Below are positions 1 to 8,422 of a stretch of 64,000 bases of DNA, piece after piece. How positions within the stretch are numbered: the stretch's first letter is position 1; every line of letters begins with the position of its first letter. The position numbers were made by a program, and so were the translations under genes. The DNA lies in the NCBI GenBank assembly GCA_002835675.1, contig PIZR01000002.1, forward strand, positions 220,588-284,587, given 5' to 3'. The stretch is from Bacillus sp. BA3. Its GTDB lineage: Bacteria; Bacillota; Bacilli; Bacillales; DSM-1321. The notes under the pieces were generated by a model. That model was not told the DNA's origin and did no database searches. It worked only from the letters and a program-made list of their open reading frames with translations.

Positions 1-95
1 ATTTGATCCTCCCTGCTCAAAAGGAACTGGAAAAAAAATAAGCAGGCCAATTGAATGATGATCACTTTAATTAATAGTCTTTCAAATGTTTTCAT
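1..95 (-). CDS. ypfB: YpfB-like small membrane protein (partial)
   Basis: The 5' part of a gene that runs off the left edge of the window. Thirty-one codons are visible, starting MKTFERLLIK, followed by a strongly hydrophobic stretch rich in I, L and F, so a single N-terminal membrane segment is likely. A GGAGGG ribosome site lies just upstream of the ATG at 95. In Bacillus the gene between ypfA and cmk encodes a short DUF5359-type protein of unknown function. The assignment rests on that position and on the N-terminus. Function is not known. Confidence 0.6.
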   Translation of the reverse strand, partial: MKTFERLLIKVIIIQLACLFFFQFLLSREDQ

Positions 96-161
96 AAGCC
101 GCACCCTCCATCTGTTTATATTAGCAGTATGGATGGAATCGCTGTTTTTCATTCAATCATG

Positions 162-752
162 TTAAACGTGCAAGCCTTTTTTCTTTAATTCGACCTGCTT
201 TTCAAATATAAACCTCATTAATGTCTGTACATCATTTTTTGTAGGTTCAAGAAATTTGACGTGCAGCAGCATATTTCCATGCTCTTTCTCCGTTACGCGA
301 ATGATTTTGCTTTTTAACCTTAAATAATGAATCTCACCTGATTTAAGCGTGAGCGCCATCCACAGGTATAAGTGGGAAACCGATGGTATATCAGTGCCTT
401 TTAAAAGCCTTATCGAAGCCCCGCCTGCACTTATATCCTCTGTTAATGCGCGAAAAGGGGGAAACTCGGAATGTTCTGGATGAATGGCTGTATCCAGGGT
501 TACATCCAGGCGCACGTATTGCCTCCGTTGGATTTTCACAAACGTTTCTGCTTCGGGCAGCAAAATTTGCATCATGGGTATCCTGCCTTTCACTTTTCCA
601 AGCACTTCAGAATCAAATATATAAACAGCCTGCTCTTCATTGGAAAATGTGACGTTCAATAGTGTCCCATCCATAAGGAATGCAGTTTTACCAGTCTCTA
701 AATTGATGGGAAAGTCGGTATAGACACAGCCCTGTCCCATTTCGACAACCAT
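162..752 (-). CDS. ypfA: PilZ-domain c-di-GMP receptor YpfA/DgrA, 5' end interrupted by a stop
   Basis: This open part encodes 196 residues. The front half matches the YcgR-type N-terminal domain (TDFPINLETGKTAFL) and the back half is a PilZ domain with both c-di-GMP binding motifs: RRQYVR (residues 76-81) and DISAGG (106-111). In B. subtilis the orthologue binds c-di-GMP and reduces motility. The natural start appears to be the ATG at 821, which has a good ribosome site (AAAGGACG), but codon 17 of that frame is TAG (771-773). Translation of the rest would need reinitiation at the ATG at 752, which has only AAGGA 13 bases upstream. The gene is therefore either a recent pseudogene or makes an N-terminally shortened receptor. 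Confidence 0.8.
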   Translation of the reverse strand: MVVEMGQGCVYTDFPINLETGKTAFLMDGTLLNVTFSNEEQAVYIFDSEVLGKVKGRIPMMQILLPEAETFVKIQRRQYVRLDVTLDTAIHPEHSEFPPFRALTEDISAGGASIRLLKGTDIPSVSHLYLWMALTLKSGEIHYLRLKSKIIRVTEKEHGNMLLHVKFLEPTKNDVQTLMRFIFEKQVELKKKGLHV

Positions 753-821
753 ACAATTGCACTTTTCCTTCTATGATGAGTATTTCGGTTCGAGCATTAA
801 TATATCACCAATTTTAAACAT
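753..821 (-). pseudogene. Severed first 23 codons of ypfA with an amber stop
   Basis: In the same frame as the downstream PilZ gene, the ATG at 821 begins MFKIGDILMLEPKYSS, then TAG (771-773), then KEKCNC before the next Met at 752. The pre-stop peptide and the residues after it read like one continuous YcgR-type N-terminus, and the Shine-Dalgarno belongs to the ATG at 821. One base substitution explains the break. A sequencing error is possible and cannot be excluded here. Confidence 0.7.
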
Positions 822-920
822 TGTTATCCACGTCCTTTGATAGAAAGGAAACTACGTAATATTACCTATTGATTCCCCATATTATCCAATGATCTTTTAC
901 GTTATTATGCCATGAAATAA

Positions 921-952
921 GAAAAAGGGAAAGTGACTAAGCACTTTTCCCT
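921..952 (-). terminator. Terminator after sleB-ypeB
   Basis: Inverted repeat AGGGAAAGTG / CACTTTTCCCT with a 6-base loop. On the minus strand it is followed by a run of T. It lies 31 bp past the ypeB stop. Confidence 0.75.
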
Positions 953-982
953 ACAACAAATGATTCATGTTAACAATTAACA

Positions 983-2338
983 TTAAATTAAATTCTCGTA
1001 TACCGGTTCGGAATTCTTTAATTTTTCCACCTTTTCTTCTTGACCGGTATCTGCATTAATGAAAATACGGTAGGTATCATCTTTAATCGTACCGAGAAAT
1101 TCATAACATAGGACTTCTTCACCAATATCATTGGTGATTAACGCCTTTCCTTCTTCCATTATTTTTACATTACTGTTGATTTTGTCCTTAGCTTCTTTCT
1201 CGGATATGTTCGGATTCGCTAATTCCCTGGTTTTATGTGATTTTAAATACTCGTCGGCTGAAAATCCAATAATTGATCCATCATCCAATGCGACTTTGAC
1301 CTTGACTGAATCCGGATAAATCTTGACGCCATTTTCTGATGTCACGAAATTCAATAACGCGATATTATCGTACTGAGCACTTTCAAATAATTCAAGTGAA
1401 CTGAAATCATGTTCCTTTAAAAATTCTTCGGCTTTTGTATAGGCTTGATTCAAATCAATATTTGTTTTGTTCACGTCCCTATTATTGATATACCAAATAG
1501 GGTAACCGCCTTTTTTTGTCAAATCCATATTCAATTCGGTATCGGAATCTTTATCGAGGATGCTCACACTATAAAATCCAAAATCGGAACCTTTTCCGTT
1601 TTCCTCCACATTCACCTGCAAATTTCTGCTTTTTGAGTGTGCATAGTTTTTAGCTGTCGCAATGGCTTCTTTTTTTGTTATGGTTTCACCTTGCAAATTT
1701 TTAAAGTTTTCATCCCTCTGTTGTGCAGATGTAAAAGTCGGATTCATCTCATTCGTTTCGCCGTACCCAGATACTTTTTTCTCCACCGTCTTTAATCCGT
1801 CGATGATCGTGTTATCCGAATTTTCTTTCCCTGATGCAAGAGCCATTTCGACATCCATCCATCTTAAATTGTTTTTCAGGACTAGATATTGCACTTTTCT
1901 TAATTCGCCCTGGATGTCCCCTGCCTGTGTGTACAAGGATTGTAGAGTCGCATATTCCTTATCATTCAATGGTTCTTTTTCAAGGTCACGTACCGCTGTT
2001 TTATAACTGAAGTCTGCAATTTTCGATAAAAATTCTTCTGTCTTATTAAAAGGAAGCAAGGTCAATGGCAACTGCCCGACATCACTTTGGGCTTCGGAAG
2101 TGATACGCCAAACATCCGTTAAAGCCGGACTTAATGAATAACGTGAATTCATGGCCAAAGTACCGCCGACCTTATCATGCAATAAATCCACTTGATAGCT
2201 TAAATCATGAAAGGCTCGCTGATACGTATTTTCCGCGTTGATTAATACAGCATTTTTTTCCTTATGTTCTTGATAGCCCCAGAATGCAGTTCCCGCAACA
2301 ACTACAACAAGCAGGGCAATCACTATATTCCTGATCAT
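983..2338 (-). CDS. ypeB: Germination protein YpeB
   Basis: 451 residues with an N-terminal hydrophobic anchor (about residues 4-22), a long alpha-helical N-domain, and a C-terminal region with PepSY-like YpeB repeats (for example AIATAKNYAHSKS). In Bacillus spores YpeB is required for stable incorporation of the cortex-lytic enzyme SleB in the inner-membrane/cortex region. It follows sleB by 14 bp, the standard bicistronic arrangement, and a terminator follows. Length matches the family (about 450). Confidence 0.96.
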   Translation of the reverse strand: MIRNIVIALLVVVVAGTAFWGYQEHKEKNAVLINAENTYQRAFHDLSYQVDLLHDKVGGTLAMNSRYSLSPALTDVWRITSEAQSDVGQLPLTLLPFNKTEEFLSKIADFSYKTAVRDLEKEPLNDKEYATLQSLYTQAGDIQGELRKVQYLVLKNNLRWMDVEMALASGKENSDNTIIDGLKTVEKKVSGYGETNEMNPTFTSAQQRDENFKNLQGETITKKEAIATAKNYAHSKSRNLQVNVEENGKGSDFGFYSVSILDKDSDTELNMDLTKKGGYPIWYINNRDVNKTNIDLNQAYTKAEEFLKEHDFSSLELFESAQYDNIALLNFVTSENGVKIYPDSVKVKVALDDGSIIGFSADEYLKSHKTRELANPNISEKEAKDKINSNVKIMEEGKALITNDIGEEVLCYEFLGTIKDDTYRIFINADTGQEEKVEKLKNSEPVYENLI

Positions 2339-2352
2339 TTTCCTTCACCTCT

Positions 2353-3189
2353 TTACTTACAAAAGATATGTTTTCCGATTCTTTTAATTTGTTCCCTTGA
2401 CCAGATCCATTTGCTTGTTGCCGTGTCGGGGTTAAAATAATATTCTGCATTACCGCTTGGATCCCATCCATTGATAGCATCCACCACGGCTTCTTTCGCC
2501 CTTTCGTTCGGTGTCAGCCAAATCTGTCCATCCGCAACAGCCGTAAACGCCCCAGGTTCAAAAATCACTCCCGAAATGGTATTAGGAAATGCAGCACTTT
2601 CCACTCGATTCAGTATTACTGCCGCAACGGCAACCTGACCTGTATATGGCTCCCCTCGTGCTTCTCCATAAACTGCATTGGCCATCAACTGTATATCGTT
2701 TTGAGAATATCCTCCTGGAAGATTGGCTGTAGTTGTTTTGGAAGGAGCTTTTCCGGAAGCGGCCCCTCCAGACGTAGTGCCATTTCCTTTCGCTTTTACC
2801 TGATTTTCAATGGGGACTCCCCCATAATAGGTGAACTCGTTCCCTTTATTGATCTGTTCGTGAACAAATTCTTTATTGAAATTAGAGGCATTCGTCAACT
2901 TCTGTTTTGTTGTAGTCCCTGCCAAACCATCTATTGGAAGCCCGAAATCTTGTTGAAAATTCCGAAGTGCCCAATAAGTGCCCCATCCATAGGCTCCATC
3001 AATCTTTCCATTATAGTAACCGATGTTTTGTAGGCGTGCCTGCAGTTCAATTACATCGTCTCCAACCGCACCTTTTTGAATGATTTGGCTCGAAAAGGCG
3101 TTTGTTCTTGTTTCCGGGTAAATTCCGAAACAAATAGTAATACACGAAAACAGCAAAAGCCATTTCCAATTTGACGAAATTCCTTTCAT
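2353..3189 (-). CDS. sleB: Spore cortex-lytic enzyme SleB
   Basis: 278 residues: a signal peptide (to about residue 32), an N-terminal peptidoglycan-binding domain (QKGAVGDDVIELQARLQNIG), a Gly/Thr/Lys-rich linker, and a C-terminal Hydrolase_2 domain (from about 165) with NAVYGEARGEPYTGQ carrying the catalytic Glu of this lytic transglycosylase family. It degrades muramic-lactam cortex during germination. I place the start at the ATG 3189, 8 bases after GAGGAG. An in-frame GTG at 3198 touches the ribosome site and is less likely. ypeB follows immediately. Confidence 0.95.
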   Translation of the reverse strand: MKGISSNWKWLLLFSCITICFGIYPETRTNAFSSQIIQKGAVGDDVIELQARLQNIGYYNGKIDGAYGWGTYWALRNFQQDFGLPIDGLAGTTTKQKLTNASNFNKEFVHEQINKGNEFTYYGGVPIENQVKAKGNGTTSGGAASGKAPSKTTTANLPGGYSQNDIQLMANAVYGEARGEPYTGQVAVAAVILNRVESAAFPNTISGVIFEPGAFTAVADGQIWLTPNERAKEAVVDAINGWDPSGNAEYYFNPDTATSKWIWSREQIKRIGKHIFCK

Positions 3190-3262
3190 CAAAAACACTC
3201 CTCTTTTTCTTGAATTAATGTAATTCTATTTTCTTCTTTACTGGCTTTTTTATTCCAAACAT

Positions 3263-3303
3263 AAAAAAAACGGGGCGGGCAAAATATGCCAGCACTCCGT
3301 TTT
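3263..3303 (-). terminator. Terminator after prsW
   Basis: AAAACGG ... CCGTTT stem with a GC-rich interior, followed on the minus strand by eight T residues. It lies between prsW and sleB. Confidence 0.75.
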
Positions 3304-3314
3304 GATAGTATTCT

Positions 3315-4001
3315 TCATTTGCTAAGGAATTGATTTTGAGAAAGTTTTTCAGCATGAAAGTCAGACAACAAACGTGCTTTCTTTACTTTTTTCATGCCTA
3401 GCCACCATAGATAAATCATGAATGGCATGATAAAGTAAACCCAAAATTTTTGGGAAACTAAAATATAATCGTAAACCCCATGTAACGAAATTGGTATGAT
3501 CAATGCCAATGATAAATAGACCTTATTATTCGATGCTGAAAATTTCGCCTTGCCCAAATAATATCCCATGATCACACCGAACAAAGCGTGACTGGATACA
3601 GGGAGAATGGCCCTGAGAAAAGCATGTTCCACCCCGTTGGCCAACAGGTACAAAATATTCTCCATTGTAGCGAATCCAAGGGAGACTGCAGCTCCGTAAA
3701 CAATCCCATCATACGGTTCATCGAATGCTACATGCTGATAAATGACATAAATGAGTATGAACCACTTGAAGAATTCCTCAAGCAGTGCAGCCCATAAAAA
3801 AGCATTTGCTAAATCGGTATTCAAGATATGTTCGGTTTCGAGCACATACTGTATGAACATAATCGGCAATACAAGAAAGACACCGAATAAAAATGTTTTG
3901 ACCACAACCGATATCGGTTCGGTTTCATATTGATCTTTCAAATAAAAATAGCTCAGTAGCGCCAATCCAGGCGCAATGGCCGCTGACAACATGACCAGCA
4001 T
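3315..4001 (-). CDS. prsW: Intramembrane protease PrsW
   Basis: 228 residues and several membrane segments. The signature of the PrsW glutamic-type protease family is intact: E75-E76 followed by FFKW, FATMEN (110-115), HALFGVIMG starting at H138, and HGVYD starting at H174. In B. subtilis PrsW makes the first cut in the anti-sigma factor RsiW in response to cell-envelope stress. It sits between sleB and ansA/ypdA, as ypdC does in B. subtilis apart from the added ansA. RsiW is not in this window. The anti-sigma factor further along (RsiX) is not a known PrsW substrate. Confidence 0.93.
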   Translation of the reverse strand: MLVMLSAAIAPGLALLSYFYLKDQYETEPISVVVKTFLFGVFLVLPIMFIQYVLETEHILNTDLANAFLWAALLEEFFKWFILIYVIYQHVAFDEPYDGIVYGAAVSLGFATMENILYLLANGVEHAFLRAILPVSSHALFGVIMGYYLGKAKFSASNNKVYLSLALIIPISLHGVYDYILVSQKFWVYFIMPFMIYLWWLGMKKVKKARLLSDFHAEKLSQNQFLSK

Positions 4002-4098
4002 TAGCTGACCCTCTTTTCATCTTCGTTTCCTTAATCGTACCATGGAATGAAGAAAAACTGAATCCAAGAATCAAGTCTTCCAAATTTTATTTTATCCT

Positions 4099-5064
4099 TC
4101 AGTATTTAAAGAAGGTCTCATCTATAGTGTTTTCGCTTGCCAGCATGACAGCTAACTTGATCCGGGCCTTCTTGCTGTCATAGTCTGCGCCTAATATCAC
4201 ACCGCGTTGTTTTAGATCAAATGCGCTGCCTTCATAATCATAAGCTGGGTAAACTTTTCCTTCTTCTGCACTTGTAGTCATGATGATCGTTATGCCTTTA
4301 TCGATTGCAGCCTGTATGGAAGTTACCATTACAGGGGTAACCTGTCCCCTTCCTACACCCTCGAGCACGATGCCTTTCGCACCGTTTGCAACCGCAGCAT
4401 CAATAAAGAGGCCATCAGCGCCTGTATGGCACTTGATGATATCCACCCTGGGAATGCAATCCCCAATATCATAACACTCCCTATGTAATGGTTTTTGATA
4501 GATGCTGACGACATCATTATCAATTATCCCCAAATATCCATAGCCAAAAGATACGAACCCCTGCAAATTGGAAGCATGAACTTTTTTGACATACTTGGCT
4601 GAATAGATCCGCTCATTAAAAACGACTACTACTCCGACATCCCTTATAAGATCACTTGCAGCGCATAATATCGAATTCCTTAGATTGGAGTATACATCGG
4701 TGCCCACGTCTTGAGGAGAACGTTGTGAGCCGGTTATTACGATTGGACGTTGATCCTTAGTCGTGACATCAAGGAAATAAGCCGTTTCCTCAAGTGTATC
4801 CGTACCGTGGGTCACGACGATTCCCGTAACATCAGGATCCTCCAATTCCTTTTGAATGGCTGATTTAAGCTGCTGCATTTTCTCGAAGGACATGGACATG
4901 CTTGAAATCTGGAAAAGATCAACCACTTTAACCTCGATATCGTTGGGCAATTCGCAAAGTGCTGCCAATTCATGGCCAGTCAATGCACCAGAGGCCAACA
5001 TACCATTCGCTGTTGCTTTGCTGGCAATAGTCCCACCAGTCGTTATTAATGATATTTTTTCCAT
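4099..5064 (-). CDS. ansA: L-asparaginase (AnsA type, cytoplasmic)
   Basis: 321 residues with both asparaginase signatures: TTGGTIAS at residues 8-15 (nucleophile Thr12) and THGTDTLEET from Thr85 (Thr-Asp pair 88-89). No signal peptide is seen, so it should be cytoplasmic. It hydrolyses asparagine to aspartate and ammonia. The start lies 27 bp after the ypdA stop, suggesting co-transcription with ypdA. In B. subtilis ansA is in a separate ansAB operon. No aspartase gene follows here. Confidence 0.92.
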   Translation of the reverse strand: MEKISLITTGGTIASKATANGMLASGALTGHELAALCELPNDIEVKVVDLFQISSMSMSFEKMQQLKSAIQKELEDPDVTGIVVTHGTDTLEETAYFLDVTTKDQRPIVITGSQRSPQDVGTDVYSNLRNSILCAASDLIRDVGVVVVFNERIYSAKYVKKVHASNLQGFVSFGYGYLGIIDNDVVSIYQKPLHRECYDIGDCIPRVDIIKCHTGADGLFIDAAVANGAKGIVLEGVGRGQVTPVMVTSIQAAIDKGITIIMTTSAEEGKVYPAYDYEGSAFDLKQRGVILGADYDSKKARIKLAVMLASENTIDETFFKY

Positions 5065-5090
5065 ACGGTCCCAGCTCCTTATTTATATAA

Positions 5091-6059
5091 TCACTTTTCT
5101 TTAACAGCCAAATGATAAGCAATCAATCCACCATGGAACCTGCCGTTCTCGATGAAGATTTCGTTCGCATTATTTCCGGCTGCCAGAACTCCTGCAATAT
5201 AAAGACCTTTAACGTTCGTCTCCATCGTTTCCTCGTTATATGCGGGCCTTCCAGTCTCCTTATCAATAGTAATGCCCATTGAAGCTAAAAATGAATGATC
5301 AGGATGGTATCCAGTCATAGCAAATACAAAATCATTTTTAATGACTTTTTCCTCATCGCCGACATGATAGATGACGCTGTCTTCCGTTATCCTGTCAACA
5401 TTCGCATTAAACTCCATCTTGATCGTTCCATTGCGTACCAATGATTCGAATTCGGGAAGGATCCAAGGTTTGACACTTCGAGAGTAATCCGATCCTCTAT
5501 AAAGGACTGAAACCCTTGCTCCTGATTTGACCAATTCCAGAGCTGCATCCACGCTTGAGTTTTTGCCACCGATGACGGCAACATCACAATTAAAGTAGGG
5601 GTGGCCCTCCTTGAAGTAATGAAACACTTTTGGAAGCTGTTCACCCGGTATGCACATATAGTTCGGATGATCATAGTATCCGGTCGATACGATGACATGC
5701 AGAGCAGTATAGTCACTCTTCGATGTCTTGACTAAAAACTTCCCATCTTCACGCTTTTCCACTTTCTCCACTTTTTCGAATTTATTGACCCGCAATTCTT
5801 TCCTTCTGACTACCTCCCTATAATAGGCTAGCGCCTGATTGCGGACCGGTTTACGGTTTTCGATTATAAAAGCGATATCACCAATCTCCAGTTTTTCACT
5901 CGAACTGAAAAATGTTTGATGTGTCGGATAACGGTAAATGGAATCAACCACATTGCCTTTTTCAATGATCAGGGACTGTATTCCCACTTCTTTAAGAGCG
6001 ATTGCAGCAGCCAATCCACAAGGGCCCCCACCTATGATAATGACTTCTTCAACATTCAT
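5091..6059 (-). CDS. ypdA: Bacillithiol disulfide reductase YpdA (Bdr)
   Basis: 322 residues, FAD/NAD(P)-binding fold. The N-terminal dinucleotide motif GGGPCG (residues 10-15) contains Cys14, the residue implicated in reducing bacillithiol disulfide by YpdA of Bacillus and Staphylococcus. A second nucleotide motif, VIGGKNSSVDAALEL, lies mid-protein, and a C-terminal FAD-binding NANEIFIENG is present. It keeps the low-molecular-weight thiol pool reduced with NADPH. It is first in an apparent ypdA-ansA operon, downstream of the glutamate dehydrogenase terminator. Confidence 0.93.
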   Translation of the reverse strand: MNVEEVIIIGGGPCGLAAAIALKEVGIQSLIIEKGNVVDSIYRYPTHQTFFSSSEKLEIGDIAFIIENRKPVRNQALAYYREVVRRKELRVNKFEKVEKVEKREDGKFLVKTSKSDYTALHVIVSTGYYDHPNYMCIPGEQLPKVFHYFKEGHPYFNCDVAVIGGKNSSVDAALELVKSGARVSVLYRGSDYSRSVKPWILPEFESLVRNGTIKMEFNANVDRITEDSVIYHVGDEEKVIKNDFVFAMTGYHPDHSFLASMGITIDKETGRPAYNEETMETNVKGLYIAGVLAAGNNANEIFIENGRFHGGLIAYHLAVKEK

Positions 6060-6108
6060 CTTTATTCCACTGCCTTTCCATGCACTATGTAATTCGTTCG
6101 TCTAAATA

Positions 6109-6143
6109 TAAAAACTCCTATCAATACATGATAGGAGTTTTTA
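6109..6143 (-). terminator. Terminator after glutamate dehydrogenase
   Basis: Perfect 15-bp inverted repeat TAAAAACTCCTATCA / TGATAGGAGTTTTTA around a 5-base loop. It is T-rich on either strand. It separates the dehydrogenase gene from ypdA. Confidence 0.85.
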
Positions 6144-6210
6144 CAAATCATTTCAATGATAAAGCAATGAACATGATTTTAACTATAAATTAATACATGA
6201 TTTGAAGTTT

Positions 6211-7488
6211 TTAGATCCAACCGCGGAAGCGAGAAGCTTCAGCCATTTTTCTTACGCCAATCATATAAGCAGCTAGGCGCATATCTACACGTCTTGATTG
6301 TGCAAGTTCATATATATTATTAAAGGATTTCACAAGGATTTTTTCCAGCTTTTCGTCCACTTCTTCTTCAGACCAGTAATACCCTTGGTTATTTTGTACC
6401 CATTCGAAGTAAGAAACCGTAACACCACCAGCAGAAGCAAGGACATCAGGAACAAGAAGGATTCCGCGATCCGTTAGGATTTGTGTCGCTTCAATTGTTG
6501 TTGGTCCGTTAGCTGCCTCGACAACGATCGATGCTTTGATATCTGCAGCATTTTCTTCAGTGATTTGGTTTTCAATTGCAGCCGGAACTAGAATATCACA
6601 TTCCAATTCAAGCAGTTCTTTATTAGAAATTGTGCTTTTAAACAATTTCGTTACGGTTCCGAAACTATCTCTCCGATCGAGAAGATAATCGATATCCAAG
6701 CCTTCAGGATCATGAAGAGCGCCATATGCATCCGAAATCCCAATAACTTTAGCACCAGCGTCGTGCATGAATTTAGCTAAGAAACTACCTGCGTTACCAA
6801 AACCTTGAATGACGACCCGTGCCCCTTTAATATCGATGCCGCGTTTCTTGGCAGCTTCATTGATACAAATCGTTACACCCTTGGCAGTCGCTGATTCACG
6901 GCCATGGGAACCACCAAGCACTAGCGGTTTACCCGTAATGAATCCTGGCGAGTTGAATTCATCCATACGGCTGTATTCATCCATCATCCAAGCCATGATT
7001 TGAGAGTTTGTGAAAACATCAGGTGCCGGGATATCTTTAGTCGGCCCAACGATTTGGCTAATTGCGCGAACATAGCCCCGGCTCAGCCTTTCAAGCTCAC
7101 GGAATGACATATTACGAGGATCACATACGATACCGCCTTTACCCCCGCCGTATGGCAAATCAACGATGCCGCATTTCAAACTCATCCAAATGGATAATGC
7201 CTTCACTTCACGTTCCGTTACATTAGGGTGAAAACGGATACCACCTTTTGTAGGCCCAACAGCATCGTTATGCTGTGCACGGTAACCCGTGAAAATCTTA
7301 ACCGAGCCATCATCCATGCGGACTGGTATCTTCACCGTTAATAAGCGCAATGGTTCCTTCAACAGCTCAAAAACTTCTTCCGGGTAACCCAGCTTATCCA
7401 AAGCTTTATGTATTACAGTTTGGGTAGACCTCAGTACGTCGTGTTTTTCTTCTTCATTTACATGGCTATTGCCTTTTGCCGATTCCAT
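6211..7488 (-). CDS. gudB: NAD-dependent glutamate dehydrogenase (GudB/RocG)
   Basis: 425 residues, Glu/Leu/Phe/Val dehydrogenase family. Visible are the substrate-site GGGKGGI segment, the K-containing catalytic region around PAPDVFTNSQIM, and the dinucleotide fold VVIQGFGNAGSFLA. It deaminates glutamate to 2-oxoglutarate. Position between ypdA and mecB matches gudB of B. subtilis. The three-residue duplication that inactivates GudB in strain 168 is absent (VTEREVKALSIW reads through once), so the enzyme should be active. A consensus CcpA site sits in the upstream promoter, which is more like rocG control. ATG 7488 follows GGAGG. Confidence 0.95.
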   Translation of the reverse strand: MESAKGNSHVNEEEKHDVLRSTQTVIHKALDKLGYPEEVFELLKEPLRLLTVKIPVRMDDGSVKIFTGYRAQHNDAVGPTKGGIRFHPNVTEREVKALSIWMSLKCGIVDLPYGGGKGGIVCDPRNMSFRELERLSRGYVRAISQIVGPTKDIPAPDVFTNSQIMAWMMDEYSRMDEFNSPGFITGKPLVLGGSHGRESATAKGVTICINEAAKKRGIDIKGARVVIQGFGNAGSFLAKFMHDAGAKVIGISDAYGALHDPEGLDIDYLLDRRDSFGTVTKLFKSTISNKELLELECDILVPAAIENQITEENAADIKASIVVEAANGPTTIEATQILTDRGILLVPDVLASAGGVTVSYFEWVQNNQGYYWSEEEVDEKLEKILVKSFNNIYELAQSRRVDMRLAAYMIGVRKMAEASRFRGWI

Positions 7489-7617
7489 TAAAGTACCTCC
7501 TAGAAAATCTCATCCATATATAAAATCTATAATGTACAAATAGTCCTCTTCATGTGCTAGTATACACCTTCGATACAGATATGCAAGAGTAAAAATGGGA
7601 ATTTAAAAGTTGGAAAT

Positions 7618-7647
7618 ATTCTAAAAATGAAAACGTTATCATATCAA
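7618..7647 (-). promoter_or_regulatory. gudB promoter with a consensus CcpA cre site in the spacer
   Basis: On the minus strand TTGATA (7642-7647) and TAGAAT (7618-7623) are 18 bp apart. TGAAAACGTTATCA on the plus strand (7628-7641) matches the cre consensus TGWAANCGNTNWCA at all 14 positions and fills the spacer. CcpA bound there would block RNA polymerase, predicting carbon catabolite repression of the dehydrogenase gene about 120 nt downstream. Confidence 0.75.
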
Positions 7648-7691
7648 CTGTTTTCATACACTTTAACCATATATCTTCTTCGGCCGAGGGC

Positions 7692-7746
7692 TGAGACAAA
7701 TAAGGCAAACCGCATTGTTTTTTCCTAATGTGGCTGCCTTGTCTCA
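7692..7746 (-). terminator. Imperfect hairpin after mecB
   Basis: TGAGACAA ... TTGTCTCA outer arms with further pairing inside (AGGCA / TGCCT). It lies just past the mecB stop. No clear T tract follows on the minus strand, so a terminator role is likely but not certain. Confidence 0.5.
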
Positions 7747-7757
7747 TTCGTTTTACA

Positions 7758-8333
7758 TCAACTGAAGTGTGTGAGCAAAACATGTATCGCTTCATTTTCG
7801 ATTATACATGTTCCGTATTCGTTGATGCGGCAGAGTGTCAATGTAGATGCATGGCCATACTCAGCCGCTAAGGATATGACCGTGTCGTAGGTGGTGTCTT
7901 TAACATTTTCGATAAGTAAATAGTATCTTCCCTCAAAATGATAAAGAGTACTTTTAAGCAAACCTTGAAAAGATAACCTGTGAGATAATTGGACGATATC
8001 TTCAAAGTCATTGAAAACATACAGAATATGGGGGAAGTCATCAATTTTCACTTGTAAATCCAAGTACTCCTCTTCATCTGTCAATAATTCCTCTTCGTCC
8101 TTTGTCACAATGATTATCAATCCTTGAGCAGGCAAGGAGAAAATTTCAATTGCAATGGAGCCACTCATTTTAAAGCTGAGTTCTTCGCATGCTTCTTCGA
8201 CCATATCCTGAAATAGCTTGTGGACCTTTAAGGAATTCCCTAAAATATCTTCTTTTGTAATGCCTCTATCAATTAAATCATCAAGGGTCAAAAAAATCTT
8301 GATTTTATTATTGGTTAATCGCTCCAGCTTCAT
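7758..8333 (-). CDS. mecB: MecA-family adaptor protein MecB (YpbH)
   Basis: 191 residues starting MKLERLTNNKIKIFLTLDDL, the N-terminal substrate-recognition domain of MecA-type adaptors, followed by an acidic linker (EEELLTDEEEYLD) and a C-terminal ClpC-binding half (about 100-190). It targets proteins to ClpC/ClpP in Bacillus. The paralogue MecA acts on ComK. The start ATG 8333 lies 9 bases after AGGGGG. A reading-frame extension to 8363 would include the ribosome site. It lies downstream of a MerR-type gene that is not at this position in B. subtilis. Confidence 0.9.
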   Translation of the reverse strand: MKLERLTNNKIKIFLTLDDLIDRGITKEDILGNSLKVHKLFQDMVEEACEELSFKMSGSIAIEIFSLPAQGLIIIVTKDEEELLTDEEEYLDLQVKIDDFPHILYVFNDFEDIVQLSHRLSFQGLLKSTLYHFEGRYYLLIENVKDTTYDTVISLAAEYGHASTLTLCRINEYGTCIIENEAIHVLLTHFS

Positions 8334-8357
8334 AAAAAAATGCCCCCTGGTTACCAT

Positions 8358-8376
8358 CTTCATACATCATATGAAG
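8358..8376. repeat. 7-bp inverted repeat upstream of mecB
   Basis: CTTCATA and TATGAAG separated by 5 bases, in the 89-bp gap between the MerR-type gene and mecB. It could be an operator or a small hairpin. Nothing in the sequence decides between these. Confidence 0.4.
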
Positions 8377-8422
8377 CCTTGGTCGCAGGGTGCATATCCA
8401 TTATTTCGCCTAAGCGGCGCAG

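Noticed and set aside
7550..7795. 81-residue frame on the minus strand after mecB
   Set aside because: It overlaps the hairpin, the gudB promoter and the end of mecB; no ribosome site and no recognisable protein character.
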